DNA of 64,000 nt from Peromyscus leucopus (taxonomy: Eukaryota; Chordata; Mammalia; Rodentia; Cricetidae), in the NCBI RefSeq assembly GCF_004664715.2, contig NC_051065.1:148363596-148427595 (forward strand), written 5' to 3'. Positions 52,901-63,778 of the stretch are shown here, in pieces (the first letter of the stretch is position 1; the number at the start of each line of letters is the position of its first letter). The translations under genes were made by a program, and so were the position numbers. The notes under the pieces were generated by a model that searched no databases, was not told where the DNA came from, and saw only the letters and a program-made list of their open reading frames with translations.

Positions 52901-55900
52901 GAATAAAGAAAGGCACTTAGTCTTTGGATGGGCTAGAGATCTAGGAGGTGACATTTAAAATGGGCTCTATAGAAGTTAGCAGGTATGGATGTAAGGAGAT
53001 GTTGAGTGACTGGAAAACATGATGTCTGAAGATTTTGAGGAAAGGAAAGTTGCTTTGCTTGATGAGTTACAAGATGGCTTATTTTCCAGGAGGACTAGAC
53101 CTTGGGAAGAACTTTATCTCATAAGGGTTTTGGGGCTGTGTTTAGGACTTTAGGCCTTATATCAAGGGTAATGGGAAGCTACAGTAAGATTTTAAGCATG
53201 AAAGTGACAGGGAGTGTGTCCTTTTTTCTCTTTTAGTTTAAAGGCTGTGTTGAATGTGTTACTAGGGAAAAGAATAATATAGGAGAAAGGTAGTGTTGGG
53301 GTGCATAGCAATAAAGATGGACAGGAATGCGTGGATTTGAGATGAACAAGAATTATTGAAGGTGAGCCGATTCAGTTTGGAGGACTTGAGGGAGGTGCCA
53401 GGTGTGGGGTCTGAAACAGCACTGTAGACTGTTGGTGCTGTATACTGGAGGAATGGGATTAGGTTGAAGTTCACTTTTGGACATGCCAGATTAGAGATGC
53501 TTCTGAGACATGTAAGATATCGAGACAGCAGCTCAGTGCGTGCTCCTGAGTTTAGGAGAGCTACCTTGGAGCTAAACATGGGAAAATGGCAGGCATAGAT
53601 GGCACATCTGTTGAAGTTAAGGAGATGTTTACCATTGTGTGGACTGAAAAGAAGAATGTCTAGTAGAACTCGGAGGGTTGGAATGAGCCCTTAGAAAATC
53701 TGAAGATGATGGCTGACAGGGAAGCAGGAAAGAACAACAGAGAGAGGAGAAAGTCTGTCCTGTGGAGTATCATGAAGACAGGAACAGAAATTACAAGACA
53801 GTGGTGGATATGGGGTGGGACCTCTCAGTTCTTTTCAGTGTAAAAGAGGAAAACAAGGATGGTTTGTTAATTTAGAGGGAGAGCTACTTCAGAGGACTTG
53901 GAGGGGGATTGAACTTGAAGGAGTACTGAGTTTGAAGCCTGTGTGGAGTGTGCATGAGTATAGAGTGGATGCACAAGGGTTTATTTAGCCGAGGGTTAGA
54001 GAGCAGGGAAAGGAGAATGAAGCTGGGGCAGGGGAGTAGACAGGGAAAGGGACCCAGGCAGCTCCCACAGGCAGGAGTGACTGATAGAGCCAAGACTAAG
54101 AGAGAGTTGATAGGGTAAGCTTTGTAGAAAGCAGGAGGGCAAGGATCCAGAGCAGAGGATGCCCATTGTTAGGAGGAAGAGTAGAGAGAAAAAGGGGGTG
54201 ATGTGCCACATGCTGGTAAATGCATAGATGGTAGAAGCCATGAGCAGTGCTTTCACTCTATCTGCAGAGGTAAAGAGGAGAAAAGAGATGGTGCTCTGAG
54301 GTGTAGGGAGAGTAGGAAAATGTGGAATGGCCATTGCGGAAGGGAAGCTGTAATCAGCCTAGTTCTCACTTCTGATGGGAGTTACAGGAGCCTCAGCAAA
54401 GCTGGCCTTCTCTCCACTGTTTTAGATTCAAATTCTCAACTTCACTTGGCTGTACTATGCTGGTTTTCTTTTCTTTTCTTTTTGGTTTTTCGAGACAGAC
54501 TTTCTCTGTGTAGCTTTGTGCCTTTCCTGGATCTCACTCTGTAGCCCAGGTTGGCCTCGAACTCACAGAGATCCGCCTGCCTCTGCTTCCCGAGTGCTGG
54601 GATTAAAGGCGTGCATCACCACTGCCTGGCCTATGCTGGTTTTTCTAAGTGGTTTTCCTGACTTACTCAGGACTGCTTGTAAATCCTCTTCCATGTTTCT
54701 ATCAAGATGACTTTAAAATAACAACAAAATGCTCACCCTGGAAGCATTCATAACCCTTGTTAAAAAAAATAAAACAGGAGGGCAATGGTGGTGCACACCT
54801 TTATTCCCAGCACTTGGGAGGCAGAGGCAGGTGAATTTCTGTGAGTTCGAGGCCAGCCTGGTCTATAAAGTGAGTTCCAGGACAACCAGGACTACACCGA
54901 GAAACCCTATCTCAAAATACCAAAAACTCAACCCAGTCATGTGGTACTTGCTTGTAATTCCAGTGGCAGTGAGGTAGAAACAGATGGATCCTTGGCTCCC
55001 TGTCCAGTTAGTCTAGTCCAATAGGTGAGTTCCAGAGAGTGAGAGATACTATCTCAAAAAAGGTGGTACGTGAGGAATTGCATATTGCTATCTTTTGACC
55101 TGCATATGGATGTGTACACATGTGTATCTATATCCCACACATGAGCATCTGCATATAAATGAACACGCACATATGTACAAAGAAAGCAAGAAAGGTATTT
55201 TGTTACTAACTTAAAAAAATTGTGCCTTTAGTACACAAAATTTGATCAGTCCTAGTGATGTGGTTTATTACCATCTTATCATTGGTCCTCTCATGGCTCA
55301 TTTTTTAAAAAATTCAGTTTTAAATAAAAAATTATTTCTCTCTGTACATATGTGTATGCCTGTGTGAGTTTATGTGTTGCATGTGCATGCAGGGACCTGC
55401 AAAGGCTGTTGGAGCCCTCAGAACTAGATTTCGAGGAGGGTCTGAACCATCATATAGGTTCTGGGAATAGAACTTGGGTCCTCTGCAAGATCAGTAAGTG
55501 CCTTAGTCCCCTGAGCCATCTCTCCAGCTTCTTACTCAGCTGTTGTTAGTAGAAGTAGGAAGCAGGTTGGGGGTGTAGCTCAGTGATGGAGTCCTTGCCT
55601 TGTATGTGAAAGATGCCCCGGATTGAAGCCCCAGTGCTTCAAACCAAAAACATAATGTATTGAGCAGTTTCTCACTGTGTCTAGGACTGCCTTTGTCCAT
55701 GGTATCAAGTATATGTACTGATTTCTAGGATCATCCTTCCCTTGGTCCCTTTTAATATAGCTTCATTGCCTCTTTCATATTTCTGAAATTTACTTTGAAA
55801 ATTAATTTTCATGGGAAATGCAGATATGTGCACAAATTGAATCTGTGTTATTTACCATTGAATTTTAACAATTACCAGTATGTAGCCATTCTATTCAGGC

Positions 55901-58900
55901 TCCTGCCCTCTGACCATGGATTAATTTGAAGCAGAGTCTAGATACCATGTTTTTATATGTATGCATGTATACAATATATAACATGATATATAATTATATA
56001 AATAGCACTATGTAATATAAATATTGTTATGTATTTTGTATATGACGTGTTTTATTTGTATTCAAAGAAACTTAGCTGTATGCAGTCTTTTTGAGAATAC
56101 AGTTTCGTTTGTGTTTTGAGATAGTATCTTGCTATGTTGGCTAGACCAGCCTCAAATACTGGTCTTGCCTCAGCCTCAGCAACATGGATAACAGCAGCTT
56201 GCCTCTGCACCTGGCCTGAGAATATTTTCTTCACAGCATATTACAAGATATATTTGTTTTATAGTCATTATTTATAATTTTAATTTTTATATAATAATCT
56301 GTTTAAATTTAGTACCCTTCTTCTGTGGATGGCAGTTTGGGTTGCTACCTATCTTTTGTTACTCTGTATGGTCCATCCTGCTGCCTGGCAGTGTCTCTTG
56401 TGGAATTACAGTGTGTGTGTATGTATGTGTGTGTATGTGTGTAAAGGTGTGACTAGTCATCATTAGGATATGATGGCAATTTCTTCCTCAAAATGTTTAC
56501 AAAGAAATGGCTTCAGCTTTGGATTTTTATCATGTTTATTCTGATTATTAAGATTAATTGTGATAGTGTTCTGATTAATAGAATCAACTAGGTAGCTATT
56601 TTTCTTTCCCTCTCTGTTCATGCCCAACTGGGTTACATTCTAGGACTGTTAATAGTAAACAAGACAGATTAAATTTGACGTTTGTAAGTTACAATTCAGA
56701 CTGCTTATTTTAATTCTCTTAGTGACCCAGCATAGCCCCAACTACCTTTCTTGTTTCTTATTTTTCTACTCCCTGTAAATCAATACAATGAAATATTTAT
56801 ATTAAAACATGACGTTATGTTTTGGTTCTGTGGCCTTGCAGATGCTTTTAGATATGCCTTTAGATCCTCCCCTTCACCGTCTCTCACCTCTGAGCCTTGG
56901 TACAGACTTCGTCTGTTGAGGAATCTTTGGTCTCCCAGTTGGAGTTGATTTTCATGCTCTGTACTCCTTTAAAACTTGGTTTATATTTGTGTTTATAGTG
57001 CTGTGTTATACTTGCTGATTTTCTACTCTAACAGAAACCATGCAGCAGGGGCATAGAACTCTTATGTTTCCACTGTCCAAGGAAATATGTGAAGTGTAGT
57101 GTATGTATTTAGTAGATGCTAAGTGAATATGAAGAAAGAGAAAGTCAGGGACATATTTTGAAGGAATAAATGTTGAAATTTGATGATAGACTTGATAGTG
57201 AATGACAGACTAAAAATTCAGATGTGTGTACAAAGCTTTTTGGGAGACTGGAAGGAGTTAAGTATATTGGTGTAGAAGTCAGGGTGAAGTCAGATAGGCT
57301 GTGAAGTATTACAGTGTAGCTAGTTTTGTGCTTGTGAGTCAGTCACAGGAATCTACACACACCCGTACATTATATCTTCCAGGTGCAGAACTTGGCAGTG
57401 AGGAACCAGCAGGCCTCAGCTCAAGGACCCCAGATGCCAGGCTCCACTCAGAAGGCCATCCCTCCTGGAGCTTCTCCTGTTTCTGGCCTCTCCCAGGCTT
57501 CTAGCCAGGCCCTAGCTGTGGCCCAGGCTTCTTCTGGGGCCTCAGGCCAGTCACTCAACCTTAGTCAAGCTGGTGGAGGCAGTGGGAATAGCCTCCCAGG
57601 CTCTATGGGCCCAGGTGGAGGTGGCCAGGCGCCTGGGGGCTTGGGTCAGTTGCCATCTTCAGGATTGGGTGGTGGAAGCTGTCCCCGGAAGGGCACAGGA
57701 GTGGTGCAGCCCTTACCCCCAGCTCAAACAGTGACTGTGAGCCAGGGCAGCCAGACAGAGGCGGAGAGTGTGGCTGCCAAGAAGGCAGACGCAGATGGGA
57801 GTGGCCAGCAGAGTGTGGGCATGAACCTGACCCGGACGGCCACGCCAGCCCCCAGCCAGACGCTTATTAGCTCAGGTAAGGTGTCACCTCTCACAGTGTC
57901 ATTAATCTCTCAGAAGTCATTTGAAATACTTAAGAGTCCCCCTCCCTCTTTTTAAAATTCTTGGCAATGGACTGGCAGAAGGAAAGAACATCTTGAACAT
58001 GCAGCTCAGTGACAGGAGAATGAGCGGTTGAAGATCTTACCAGTTTCCTCCGAGCAGCAACCGCCTCTAAAGTGCTCCGTCTGCTTTCATAGGGCTCTGA
58101 GTTTTACAGTTTGTCCTGTTCAGTGGTTCACAGAATTCTAATGGGATTGACAGATGTGCTAGAGGTGAATCTTTGAAGGCAGATTCCCTGTTCTCATGCT
58201 ACTTACAGAGTAGATTCAAGTGTGAATGCTCTCCTCTTTTTAGCTAGAGTGTAAATACCAAAGGTTCTTAAGACCAGCAAGAGGAGCTGTGGCTCAGTGT
58301 GTGTGGTTGACTTGTGATTGCTTATATCAATAGTCAGGACAAACGGAATTAATAAGAACAGTAACCCTAGTTTGTACTTGCTTTCAGGCTGGGTCAAATG
58401 TAGCCAGTGTCTATACTTGGTAATGTTGGTTTTTGTCTTCTTTGTTTCTATCACCTTAATCATTGATGTGTTTGGATAATTTCATCACAAACATGACTGA
58501 TTAGATAGATACCTTAGCCTTCCTGTCCCAGAGTGCTTTCACACCATATGCTTTGTGCATTCTTTGGACAGTCTAATAACATGCAGGGCAGAGACTGTCA
58601 GCTCCAGTTTGCAGCAGAGCAAACAGTCGTCAGAGCCTGTGTCTGCTTTCTTAAGACTTTTTAGATGGTGGCCTCATGTGATGAACTTTAAAATGGAGGC
58701 GTTTGTGCAGGATGTTGATACCTTTACCTCTGGGTATTTATTCTTTCCATGAATATTAAATACATCTTATGTATCAAACACTAGAATGGGTTCTAGCGAT
58801 GTCAAAATGAATAAAACATGGATTCGGTCTTGAGGTAACGAAGGAGGGGTCAACCATTCTTTGCTAAGTACCAAGTGAAAGGGTAGGATGGTTATAGCAA

Positions 58901-59627
58901 AGAAAAAAGAACTGACTGAAGGTGATTAAGGGGCCTCCCTCCATTCATCTCTTCCTTCCACTGTGTGTGTGTGTGCGCACACGCACACACTTCTTGGGGT
59001 TGAATCTAGGCCTTAAACATGCCAAGGCAAATTTCTATCACAGAACAGCCTTAGTCCTGTCTTTCTTTTTAACTTACATTTGGAGAAACTGCTCACTAAG
59101 TTGCTTAGGTAGGCCTTGGACTCGCCTGAGTCACCTGAGTACTTGAGCTTCCAGGCTGTGTCCTTGAGACCTTTGTCCTGGAGGTCGTCAGTAATGTCTA
59201 ACTCAGTGGAAGAGTCTGAATAAAGTGATGTCCTGGAGGTCGTCAGTAATGTCTAACTCAGTGGGAAGAGTCTGAATAAAGTGATGTTGAAATTCTATGA
59301 AGGCTTGATTTCCATTCACTGTCTGATTTCCAAATGATGAGATTTTCATTTATTGATTCCAGCATTGGGTACATCTTAGACAGACGGCTTTGTTTTTAAT
59401 TTAGGATTATTATTTCTGCTTTTTTCCTCTTTGTTCCATTCTGGCTTGTTTCACACATAGCCACATACACACAGATCCAGCCCCATTCACTGATTCAGCA
59501 GCAGCAGCAGATCCACCTCCAGCAGAAACAAGTGGTGATCCAGCAGCAGATCGCCATCCACCACCAGCAGCAGTTCCAGCACCGCCAGTCCCAGCTGCTT
59601 CACACAGCCACACACCTCCAGTTGGCC

Positions 59628-59670
<43 letters not shown>

Positions 59671-62037
59671 CGCAAGCAACAACCCTCACTGCCCCTCAGC
59701 CAGCCCAGGTCCCACCTACTCAGCAGGTCCCACCCTCCCAGTCCCAACAGCAAGCTCAGACCCTGGTGGTCCAACCCATGCTTCAGTCTTCACCCCTGTC
59801 TCTTCCACCTGACCCAACCCCCAAACCACCCATCCCCATTCAGTCCAAACCACCTGTAGCACCCATCAAACCTCCTCAACTCGGAGCTGCTAAGATGTCA
59901 GCTACCCAGCAGCCACCACCACATATCCCTGTGCAGGTTGTCGGTACCCGGCAGCCAGGCACAGCCCAGGCACAGGCTTTGGGATTAGCACAGCTGGCAG
60001 CTGCTGTACCTACTTCCCGGGGAATGCCAGGGGCAGTCCAGCCTGGCCAGGCCCATCTGGCCTCCTCGCCACCTTCATCACAGGCTTCTGGTGCACTTCA
60101 GGAGTGTCCTCCCGCGTTGGCGCCCGGGATGACCCTTGCTCCTGTACAGGGAACGGCACATGTGGTCAAGGGTGGGCCTACAGCCTCCTCCCCTGTCATG
60201 GCCCAAGTCCCTGCTGCTTTCTACATGCAGTCTGTGCACCTGCCGGTGAGTGCTGTTTGATCATTTCAAAGATACTACTACTTACCTGCATCCTTGTGGG
60301 CTTGGGACTGAGTGGAAATAGAACTTAATTTTATAGGTGAATGAAGAGTTGAGAAGGTGAATGCTGGCATGTGTGTGCTCTTTTTTAAGAGAGAGGTTTT
60401 TATATCTATATGTTTATATATGTTAAATATATGTTTACATAAACATAAAAATATAAAATAGCTAAACTTCAAATTCATAAATTTATTACTAAAATCTTAG
60501 GACTTTTATATGTATAGAGTGTCACTGGGTAGTGGTGGCGCACGCCTTTAATCCCAGCACTCAGGAGGCAGAGCCAGGTGGATCTCTGTGAGTTCGAGTC
60601 TAGCCTGGTCTACAGAGCGAGATCCAGGACAGGCACTAAAACTAAATGGAGAAACCCTATCTCGAAAAACCAAAAAAAAAAAAAAAAAAAAAAAGCATGC
60701 TTTAACCAAGTCTGTCTTCGTAATGCCAACAGTTCTTAGTTGCTCTACAATGAGTCTTTCAATCCTCAGTCAGGACTAAGTGGTGTCTTTCTTGTCTTGA
60801 TCCAGAAGTTACACTAATTGGGGATGACCAAGAAGTTTAGTGTATCAAAGGAAATAAATTTGAGCATCTGGAACTAAGAATATTCTCAGGAAGTATGCAG
60901 TTACAGTGTTCCTTTCACACTTAGATCTTAGTTTTCTTGGTTGTTCATCTTTTAGGGTAAACCCCAGACATTGGCTGTGAAACGAAAAGCTGAGTCTGAG
61001 GAGGAGAGAGATGACAGCTCCACGTTGGGCTCTGTGCTTCCCACAAAGGCATCACCAGCATCAGAGAGCCCAAAGGTGCTGGAGGAGAAGAACAGTGTTG
61101 GAGGTGAGTAACACAGGAGCTAAGAGATAAATCTAGTTCAGTGGAAAATGGGCCTGAACTTGGTGAGCAGTAAATAGATACAGAAACATGGGCTCTATGC
61201 TGAATGATCAAATACGAGCATGTTGTGGAAGATCAGACTGCCTCAGTAGTAGGGGAGTTAGTTGTGTCATATCATAGCTGTTCCTTAATGTGTGTTTTTT
61301 TTGTTTTGTTTTCAGAGAAAGCTGAACCAGCGGCCAGTTTGAATGCTAATCCTCCAAGCAGTGACTTAGTAGCCTTGGCCCCTACCCAATCAGTACCACC
61401 TCCTACTCTAGCCTTGGTGTCCAGACAGATGGGTGACTCAAAACCCCCACAGGCCATTGTGAAGCCACAGATTCTCACGCACATCATTGAAGGCTTTGTT
61501 ATCCAGGAAGGAGCAGAGCCTTTCCCGGTGAGGGCAGGGCCTGAAAGTGGGGCTGGGAGGAGAGAAATGATCTTTTTTTCAGATTCCCCTAAGAACAGAA
61601 AGTGCAGAACTACTTAGTCATTAGAGAACGGTTCATTATGCTGCTTACTTAGTTACAGAGGAGGGAAGGAATGCAAGGGGAGCTTTTGGACCAGAAAGTG
61701 AAAATACTGGGAACAGAAGACAGGAAGGTTGTTTAGTTAAGTACACTAGGTGGTCATAACCACAACCGAGTCGTCTTGATTCCTTGCACCTTTGTGGAGG
61801 GAGTAAGTGTAAGAATTTGTTCTTCATTGACTTAGATGGAAAAAGTCATTTAGAGACCCTTGGCTGCCATATTGAAAGAGCCTGGGGCTGGAAAGACGCC
61901 CCAGCAGTTAGCAGCATATATTGCTCTTGCAGAGGACCTGAGTTGCATTCCCAGCCCCCATGTCACACAATTTACAGCCACTTATACTATACTAACTCTA
62001 GCTCTTGAGTGTCCGACTTTGGTTACCTGGCGTACAT

Positions 62038-62089
<52 letters not shown>

Positions 62090-63778
62090 TCACACCCCCC
62101 ACACACACCTGCTGAGTGTGGTGGCACACACTTTTAATTTGAGCCCTTAGGTGGCAGAAGAGCAGGCAGATCACTGAGTTCAAGGCCAGCCTGGTCTACA
62201 TAGCAATTTCTAGGATAGCCAGGGCTACACAGTGAGACTCAGCCCCAACTCCCCCATTTCTTCCCAAAAATATCTTAAGAAAAAAAAAGAAAGAAAGAGA
62301 TCCCCTGTGAGCCAGATTTGGCCTTCAACTCAGGGCTCATCCAGGCAGGGACATGGGAAATGTCATGGAAGGCTGTAGAGGGGAAAAAAGGATTTAGGCT
62401 ACCTTAACTGGTCTTTCTCTGGGACAGGTGGGATGTTCTCAGTTACTGAAGGAATCTGAGAAGCCACTGCAGGCTGGCCTTCTGACAGGGCTGAATGAGA
62501 GTCAGTCAAGTGGCCCTTTGGGAGGAGACAGCCCCTCCATAGGTAAGGAGTGGATGCTCATGGAGATGTCTGATGGGGATGAAGACTGAACCCGGTTCTA
62601 GCACATACTACGCAAAAGTTCTACGACTGAGCCACATCCTGAGAGGTCATTCTTTTGAGACAAGGTCTCACCCTGTAGCCCAGGCTGGCTTTTAACTTCA
62701 CATCCTCCTGAGTCTGGGGATTACAGGCTTGGGTCACCACACCTACCCAGTCTTTATGTATTTAAAGTAGGACATTTAGGGAAAGTCTGTCTTGCACAGA
62801 CGTGTTCTGCTGAGTGTGTGGAACCATACAGAAGGCACTGTAAACATTTTTGCCTACGCTTTTGTAGGTCTTTGTGGAAGAAGAGTGTTGTATCTTTCTC
62901 TGTATTGGTCAGCCTCTTCCATATTCAGAACAGAGTCCTATCTGAAATCTGAGTTGAACCAGAGTAAAAGGAGTAAGAAATAATCTGACTTAAGGTTGAG
63001 AAGATTTTAAAGTCTCCATCTCTTCAGAGTCTTGCCTGCACCTAGATATGTCTCTGACTTGCTGTCTGTGTAGCGAAGGCTGACCTTCACCTTCCTGCCT
63101 CAGTATCCTGTGTGCTGAGATAATAGGCCTGTACTCTTATGCCAAACCATGCACTTCTTGAGGGACAATCCTTTTGGGTGTTTGTTTTTAGGCATTCTCA
63201 GTTAGGTTGTGTAGGTCTTTGCAGAAAACCCTGAGGAAAGTGCGTATCCAGTTCTGAGCCTAATAGTAATCGTGGGGCAGCAGAGCCTCACAGTCGTCAC
63301 TCACGAATGCCTTGTTTTCCAGAGTTAGATAAGAAAGCCAGTCTCCTGAAGTGCGAGTATTGCGGGAAGTACGCCCCGGCAGAGCAGTTCCGTGGCTCTA
63401 AGAGGTTTTGCTCCATGACGTGTGCAAAGAGGTACACTGGGCACCAGCCAGCTAACCCTCATTGAATTTCCCATTGAATGTCTGTCTTTTTCATAACTGG
63501 TGCTTTGTCCCTTTTTGCTTTCATTCTCTTCCCCAAGTCAACTCTTACAATATCAGTTCATATTTGTGAAAGGGCAGTGTGTTGTTTCCATAGCACCGTG
63601 ACATCTTCTGTGTACCCTGACCTGTAGGTACAATGTGAGCTGTAGCCACCAGTTCCGCCTGAAGAGAAAAAAAATGAAGGAGTTTCAGGAAGCCAGCTAC
63701 GCCCGTGTTCGGAGGCGAGGACCCCGCCGCAGCTCTTCTGACATTGCGCGTGCTAAGATCCAGGGCAAGCGCCATCGG
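46759..63778 (+). CDS. Phc1: Polyhomeotic homolog 1, N-terminal and central part (spliced, 3' end outside window)
   Basis: PHC1 is a subunit of canonical Polycomb repressive complex 1 in the nucleus. It helps compact chromatin and bridges PRC1 particles through SAM polymerisation. Twelve coding exons join in frame into 875 codons. The start [15 protein letters not shown] lies at 46,803 in a strong context (A at -3, G at +4). The protein then has Gln/Ser/Thr-rich regions, a Q14 run near 59,628, an HD1 stretch with [20 protein letters not shown], and the FCS zinc finger CEYCGKY...[15 protein letters not shown] basic [13 protein letters not shown] region ends the window part. The last roughly 130 residues with the SAM domain lie beyond the window. 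Splice phases agree at all eleven internal junctions and no disabling change was seen. Confidence 0.96.
47470..47650 (+). mobile_element. B1 SINE
   Basis: GTAGCCGGACAGTGGTGGCACACGCCTTTAATCCC...GAAACCCTGTCTCAAACC is a forward B1 in a Phc1 intron. Confidence 0.94.
48155..48264 (-). mobile_element. Degenerate B1, antisense
   Basis: TTGAGATATGGCTTACTCTGTAGCCCTGGTTGGCCTGGAACTCATC is an old antisense B1. Confidence 0.6.
48586..48696 (+). CDS. Phc1: Phc1 exon, Gln-rich
   Basis: The exon has 37 codons, [20 protein letters not shown] to AAVQQ, between TGTCTTTTAG and CAGCAG|GTGAGA. Confidence 0.95.
49573..49653 (+). CDS. Phc1: Phc1 exon
   Basis: The exon has 27 codons, [20 protein letters not shown] to TQAS, between TTTAACAG and TCG|GTGAGT. 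Confidence 0.95.
49800..49905 (-). mobile_element. Degenerate B1, antisense
   Basis: CCCGCCTCTCCCTCCTGAGTGCTGGGATTATTAGGCATGCACTCC preserves the antisense B1 left part. Confidence 0.6.
50246..50395 (+). CDS. Phc1: Phc1 exon
   Basis: The exon has 50 codons, [20 protein letters not shown] to QAQMYLR, between ACTGTACAG and CGG|GTAAGT. It is Ser/Thr-rich. Confidence 0.95.
50488..50565 (-). mobile_element. ID-like SINE, antisense
   Basis: GTCAGGGAGAGAACCCAGGGCCTCATGCATACTAGGCAAGTGCTCTGCC is an antisense ID. Confidence 0.75.
51029..51184 (+). CDS. Phc1: Phc1 exon
   Basis: The exon has 52 codons, [20 protein letters not shown] to VHADADQ, between CTCGCCAG and CAG|GTCAGT. A long pyrimidine tract precedes the acceptor. 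Confidence 0.95.
51740..51822 (+). mobile_element. ID SINE
   Basis: GGGGTTGGGGGTTTAGCTCAGTGGTAGACC...GCAAGGCCCTGGGTTCGG with an A-rich tail is a forward ID. Confidence 0.9.
52452..52505 (+). repeat. (CATC)n microsatellite
   Basis: About thirteen CATC units, one with a C insertion, lie in a Phc1 intron. Confidence 0.95.
52506..54460 (+). other. Phc1 intron stretch without recognised features
   Basis: The purine-rich DNA (for example around 53,980-54,200) has no recognisable SINE or exon. It may be an old, unrecognised repeat. Confidence 0.35.
54467..54632 (-). mobile_element. B1 SINE, antisense (cricetid type)
   Basis: TTTTCGAGACAGACTTTCTCTGTGTAGCTTTGTGCCTTTCC...GGGATTAAAGGCGTGCATCACCACTGCC is an antisense B1. 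Confidence 0.95.
54776..54928 (+). mobile_element. B1 SINE
   Basis: GGGCAATGGTGGTGCACACCTTTATTCCCAGCACTTGGGAGGC...GAGAAACCCTATCTCAAAATACC is a forward B1. Confidence 0.93.
55330..55532 (-). mobile_element. B3-type SINE, antisense
   Basis: GGAATAGAACTTGGGTCCTCTGCAAGATCAGTAAGTGCC...CTGAGCCATCTCTCCAGCTTC is the antisense head of a B3/B2 element. Confidence 0.85.
55565..55655 (+). mobile_element. ID SINE
   Basis: GTTGGGGGTGTAGCTCAGTGATGGAGTCCTTGCCTTGTATG...ATTGAAGCCCCAGTGC is a forward ID. Confidence 0.8.
56105..56222 (-). mobile_element. Degenerate B1, antisense
   Basis: TTTTGAGATAGTATCTTGCTATGTTGGCTAGACCAGCCTCAAATAC is an old antisense B1. Confidence 0.55.
56223..57382 (+). other. Phc1 intron stretch without recognised features
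   Basis: AT-rich DNA includes a short (TG)n/(TATG)n run at about 56,411-56,442. No exon or SINE is recognised. Confidence 0.4.
57383..57875 (+). CDS. Phc1: Phc1 exon, Gly/Ser/Gln-rich
   Basis: The exon has 164 codons plus one base, starting [20 protein letters not shown] and ending APSQTLISS. The acceptor is ATCTTCCAG and the donor is TCAG|GTAAGG. It includes the glycine-rich stretch GGGSGN...[14 protein letters not shown]. Confidence 0.96.
59175..59285 (+). repeat. 55/56 bp tandem duplication in Phc1 intron
   Basis: The unit beginning GTCCTGGAGGTCGTCAG and ending AATAAAGTGAT occurs at 59,175-59,229 and 59,230-59,285. The copies differ only by one inserted G (GTGGAAG versus GTGGGAAG). Confidence 0.93.
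59461..60245 (+). CDS. Phc1: Phc1 large exon with polyglutamine
   Basis: After two bases that complete Ala, 261 codons run [20 protein letters not shown] to FYMQSVHLP. Fourteen consecutive Gln codons (12 CAG, 2 CAA) lie at 59,628-59,669. A Pro-rich region follows. The donor is CCG|GTGAGT. Confidence 0.96.
59628..59669 (+). repeat. Phc1: CAG/CAA repeat encoding 14 glutamines
   Basis: The codons in order are four CAG, CAA, six CAG, CAA, two CAG, then CCG. The tract lies in frame in Phc1. Confidence 0.95.
60522..60694 (+). mobile_element. B1 SINE with poly(A) tail
   Basis: ACTGGGTAGTGGTGGCGCACGCCTTTAATCC...ATGGAGAAACCCTATCTCGAAAAACC and a pure A-run of about 22 bases suggest a fairly young copy. 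Confidence 0.95.
60956..61103 (+). CDS. Phc1: Phc1 exon
   Basis: [20 protein letters not shown] to NSVG is followed by one base. The acceptor is CTTTTAG and the donor is GGAG|GTGAGT. It contains a basic KRK patch followed by an acidic run. Confidence 0.95.
61316..61527 (+). CDS. Phc1: Phc1 exon with HD1 region
   Basis: The exon reads [16 protein letters not shown]... to [20 protein letters not shown] and ends FP. The acceptor is TTTTCAG and the donor is CCG|GTGAGG. It carries homology domain 1, shared by polyhomeotic proteins. Confidence 0.96.
61878..62040 (+). mobile_element. B2-type SINE (diverged)
   Basis: GCCTGGGGCTGGAAAGACGCCCCAGCAGTTAGCAGCATATATTGCTCTTGCAGAGG is a diverged B2 head, followed by a (CA)n tract. 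Confidence 0.75.
62041..62108 (+). repeat. (CA)n microsatellite
   Basis: A CA tract follows the B2-type element, with a short CCCCCC interruption near its end. Confidence 0.95.
62112..62300 (+). mobile_element. B1 SINE (diverged) with A/G-rich tail
   Basis: GCTGAGTGTGGTGGCACACACTTTTAATTTGAGCCC...GCCAGCCTGGTCTACATAGC...AAAAAAAAGAAAGAAAG is a forward B1. Confidence 0.85.
62428..62542 (+). CDS. Phc1: Phc1 exon
   Basis: [20 protein letters not shown] to GGDSPSI is followed by one base, between GGGACAG and ATAG|GTAAGG. Confidence 0.94.
62570..62755 (-). mobile_element. Antisense ID followed by antisense B1
   Basis: GATGAAGACTGAACCCGGTTCTAGCACATACTACGC is an ID relic. TTGAGACAAGGTCTCACCCTGTAGCCCAGGCTGGC...GGGGATTACAGGCTTGGG is a diverged antisense B1. 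Confidence 0.65.
63323..63431 (+). CDS. Phc1: Phc1 exon with first part of FCS zinc finger
   Basis: [20 protein letters not shown] to RFCSMTCAK and two bases of the next Arg, between TTTTCCAG and AGAG|GTACAC. It contains the CxxC pair and the FCS motif. Confidence 0.96.
63628..63778 (+). CDS. Phc1: Phc1 exon after the FCS finger (last in window)
   Basis: After one base that completes Arg, the exon reads [20 protein letters not shown] through [19 protein letters not shown] to KRHR. The acceptor is CCTGTAG and the donor is CGG|GTGAGC. The preceding intron is only 196 bases. Confidence 0.95.

Noticed and set aside
57876..57955. Extension of the Phc1 exon past 57,875
   Set aside because: The frame stays open by chance, but TCAG|GTAAGG is a strong donor and the known protein continues in the exon at 59,461.
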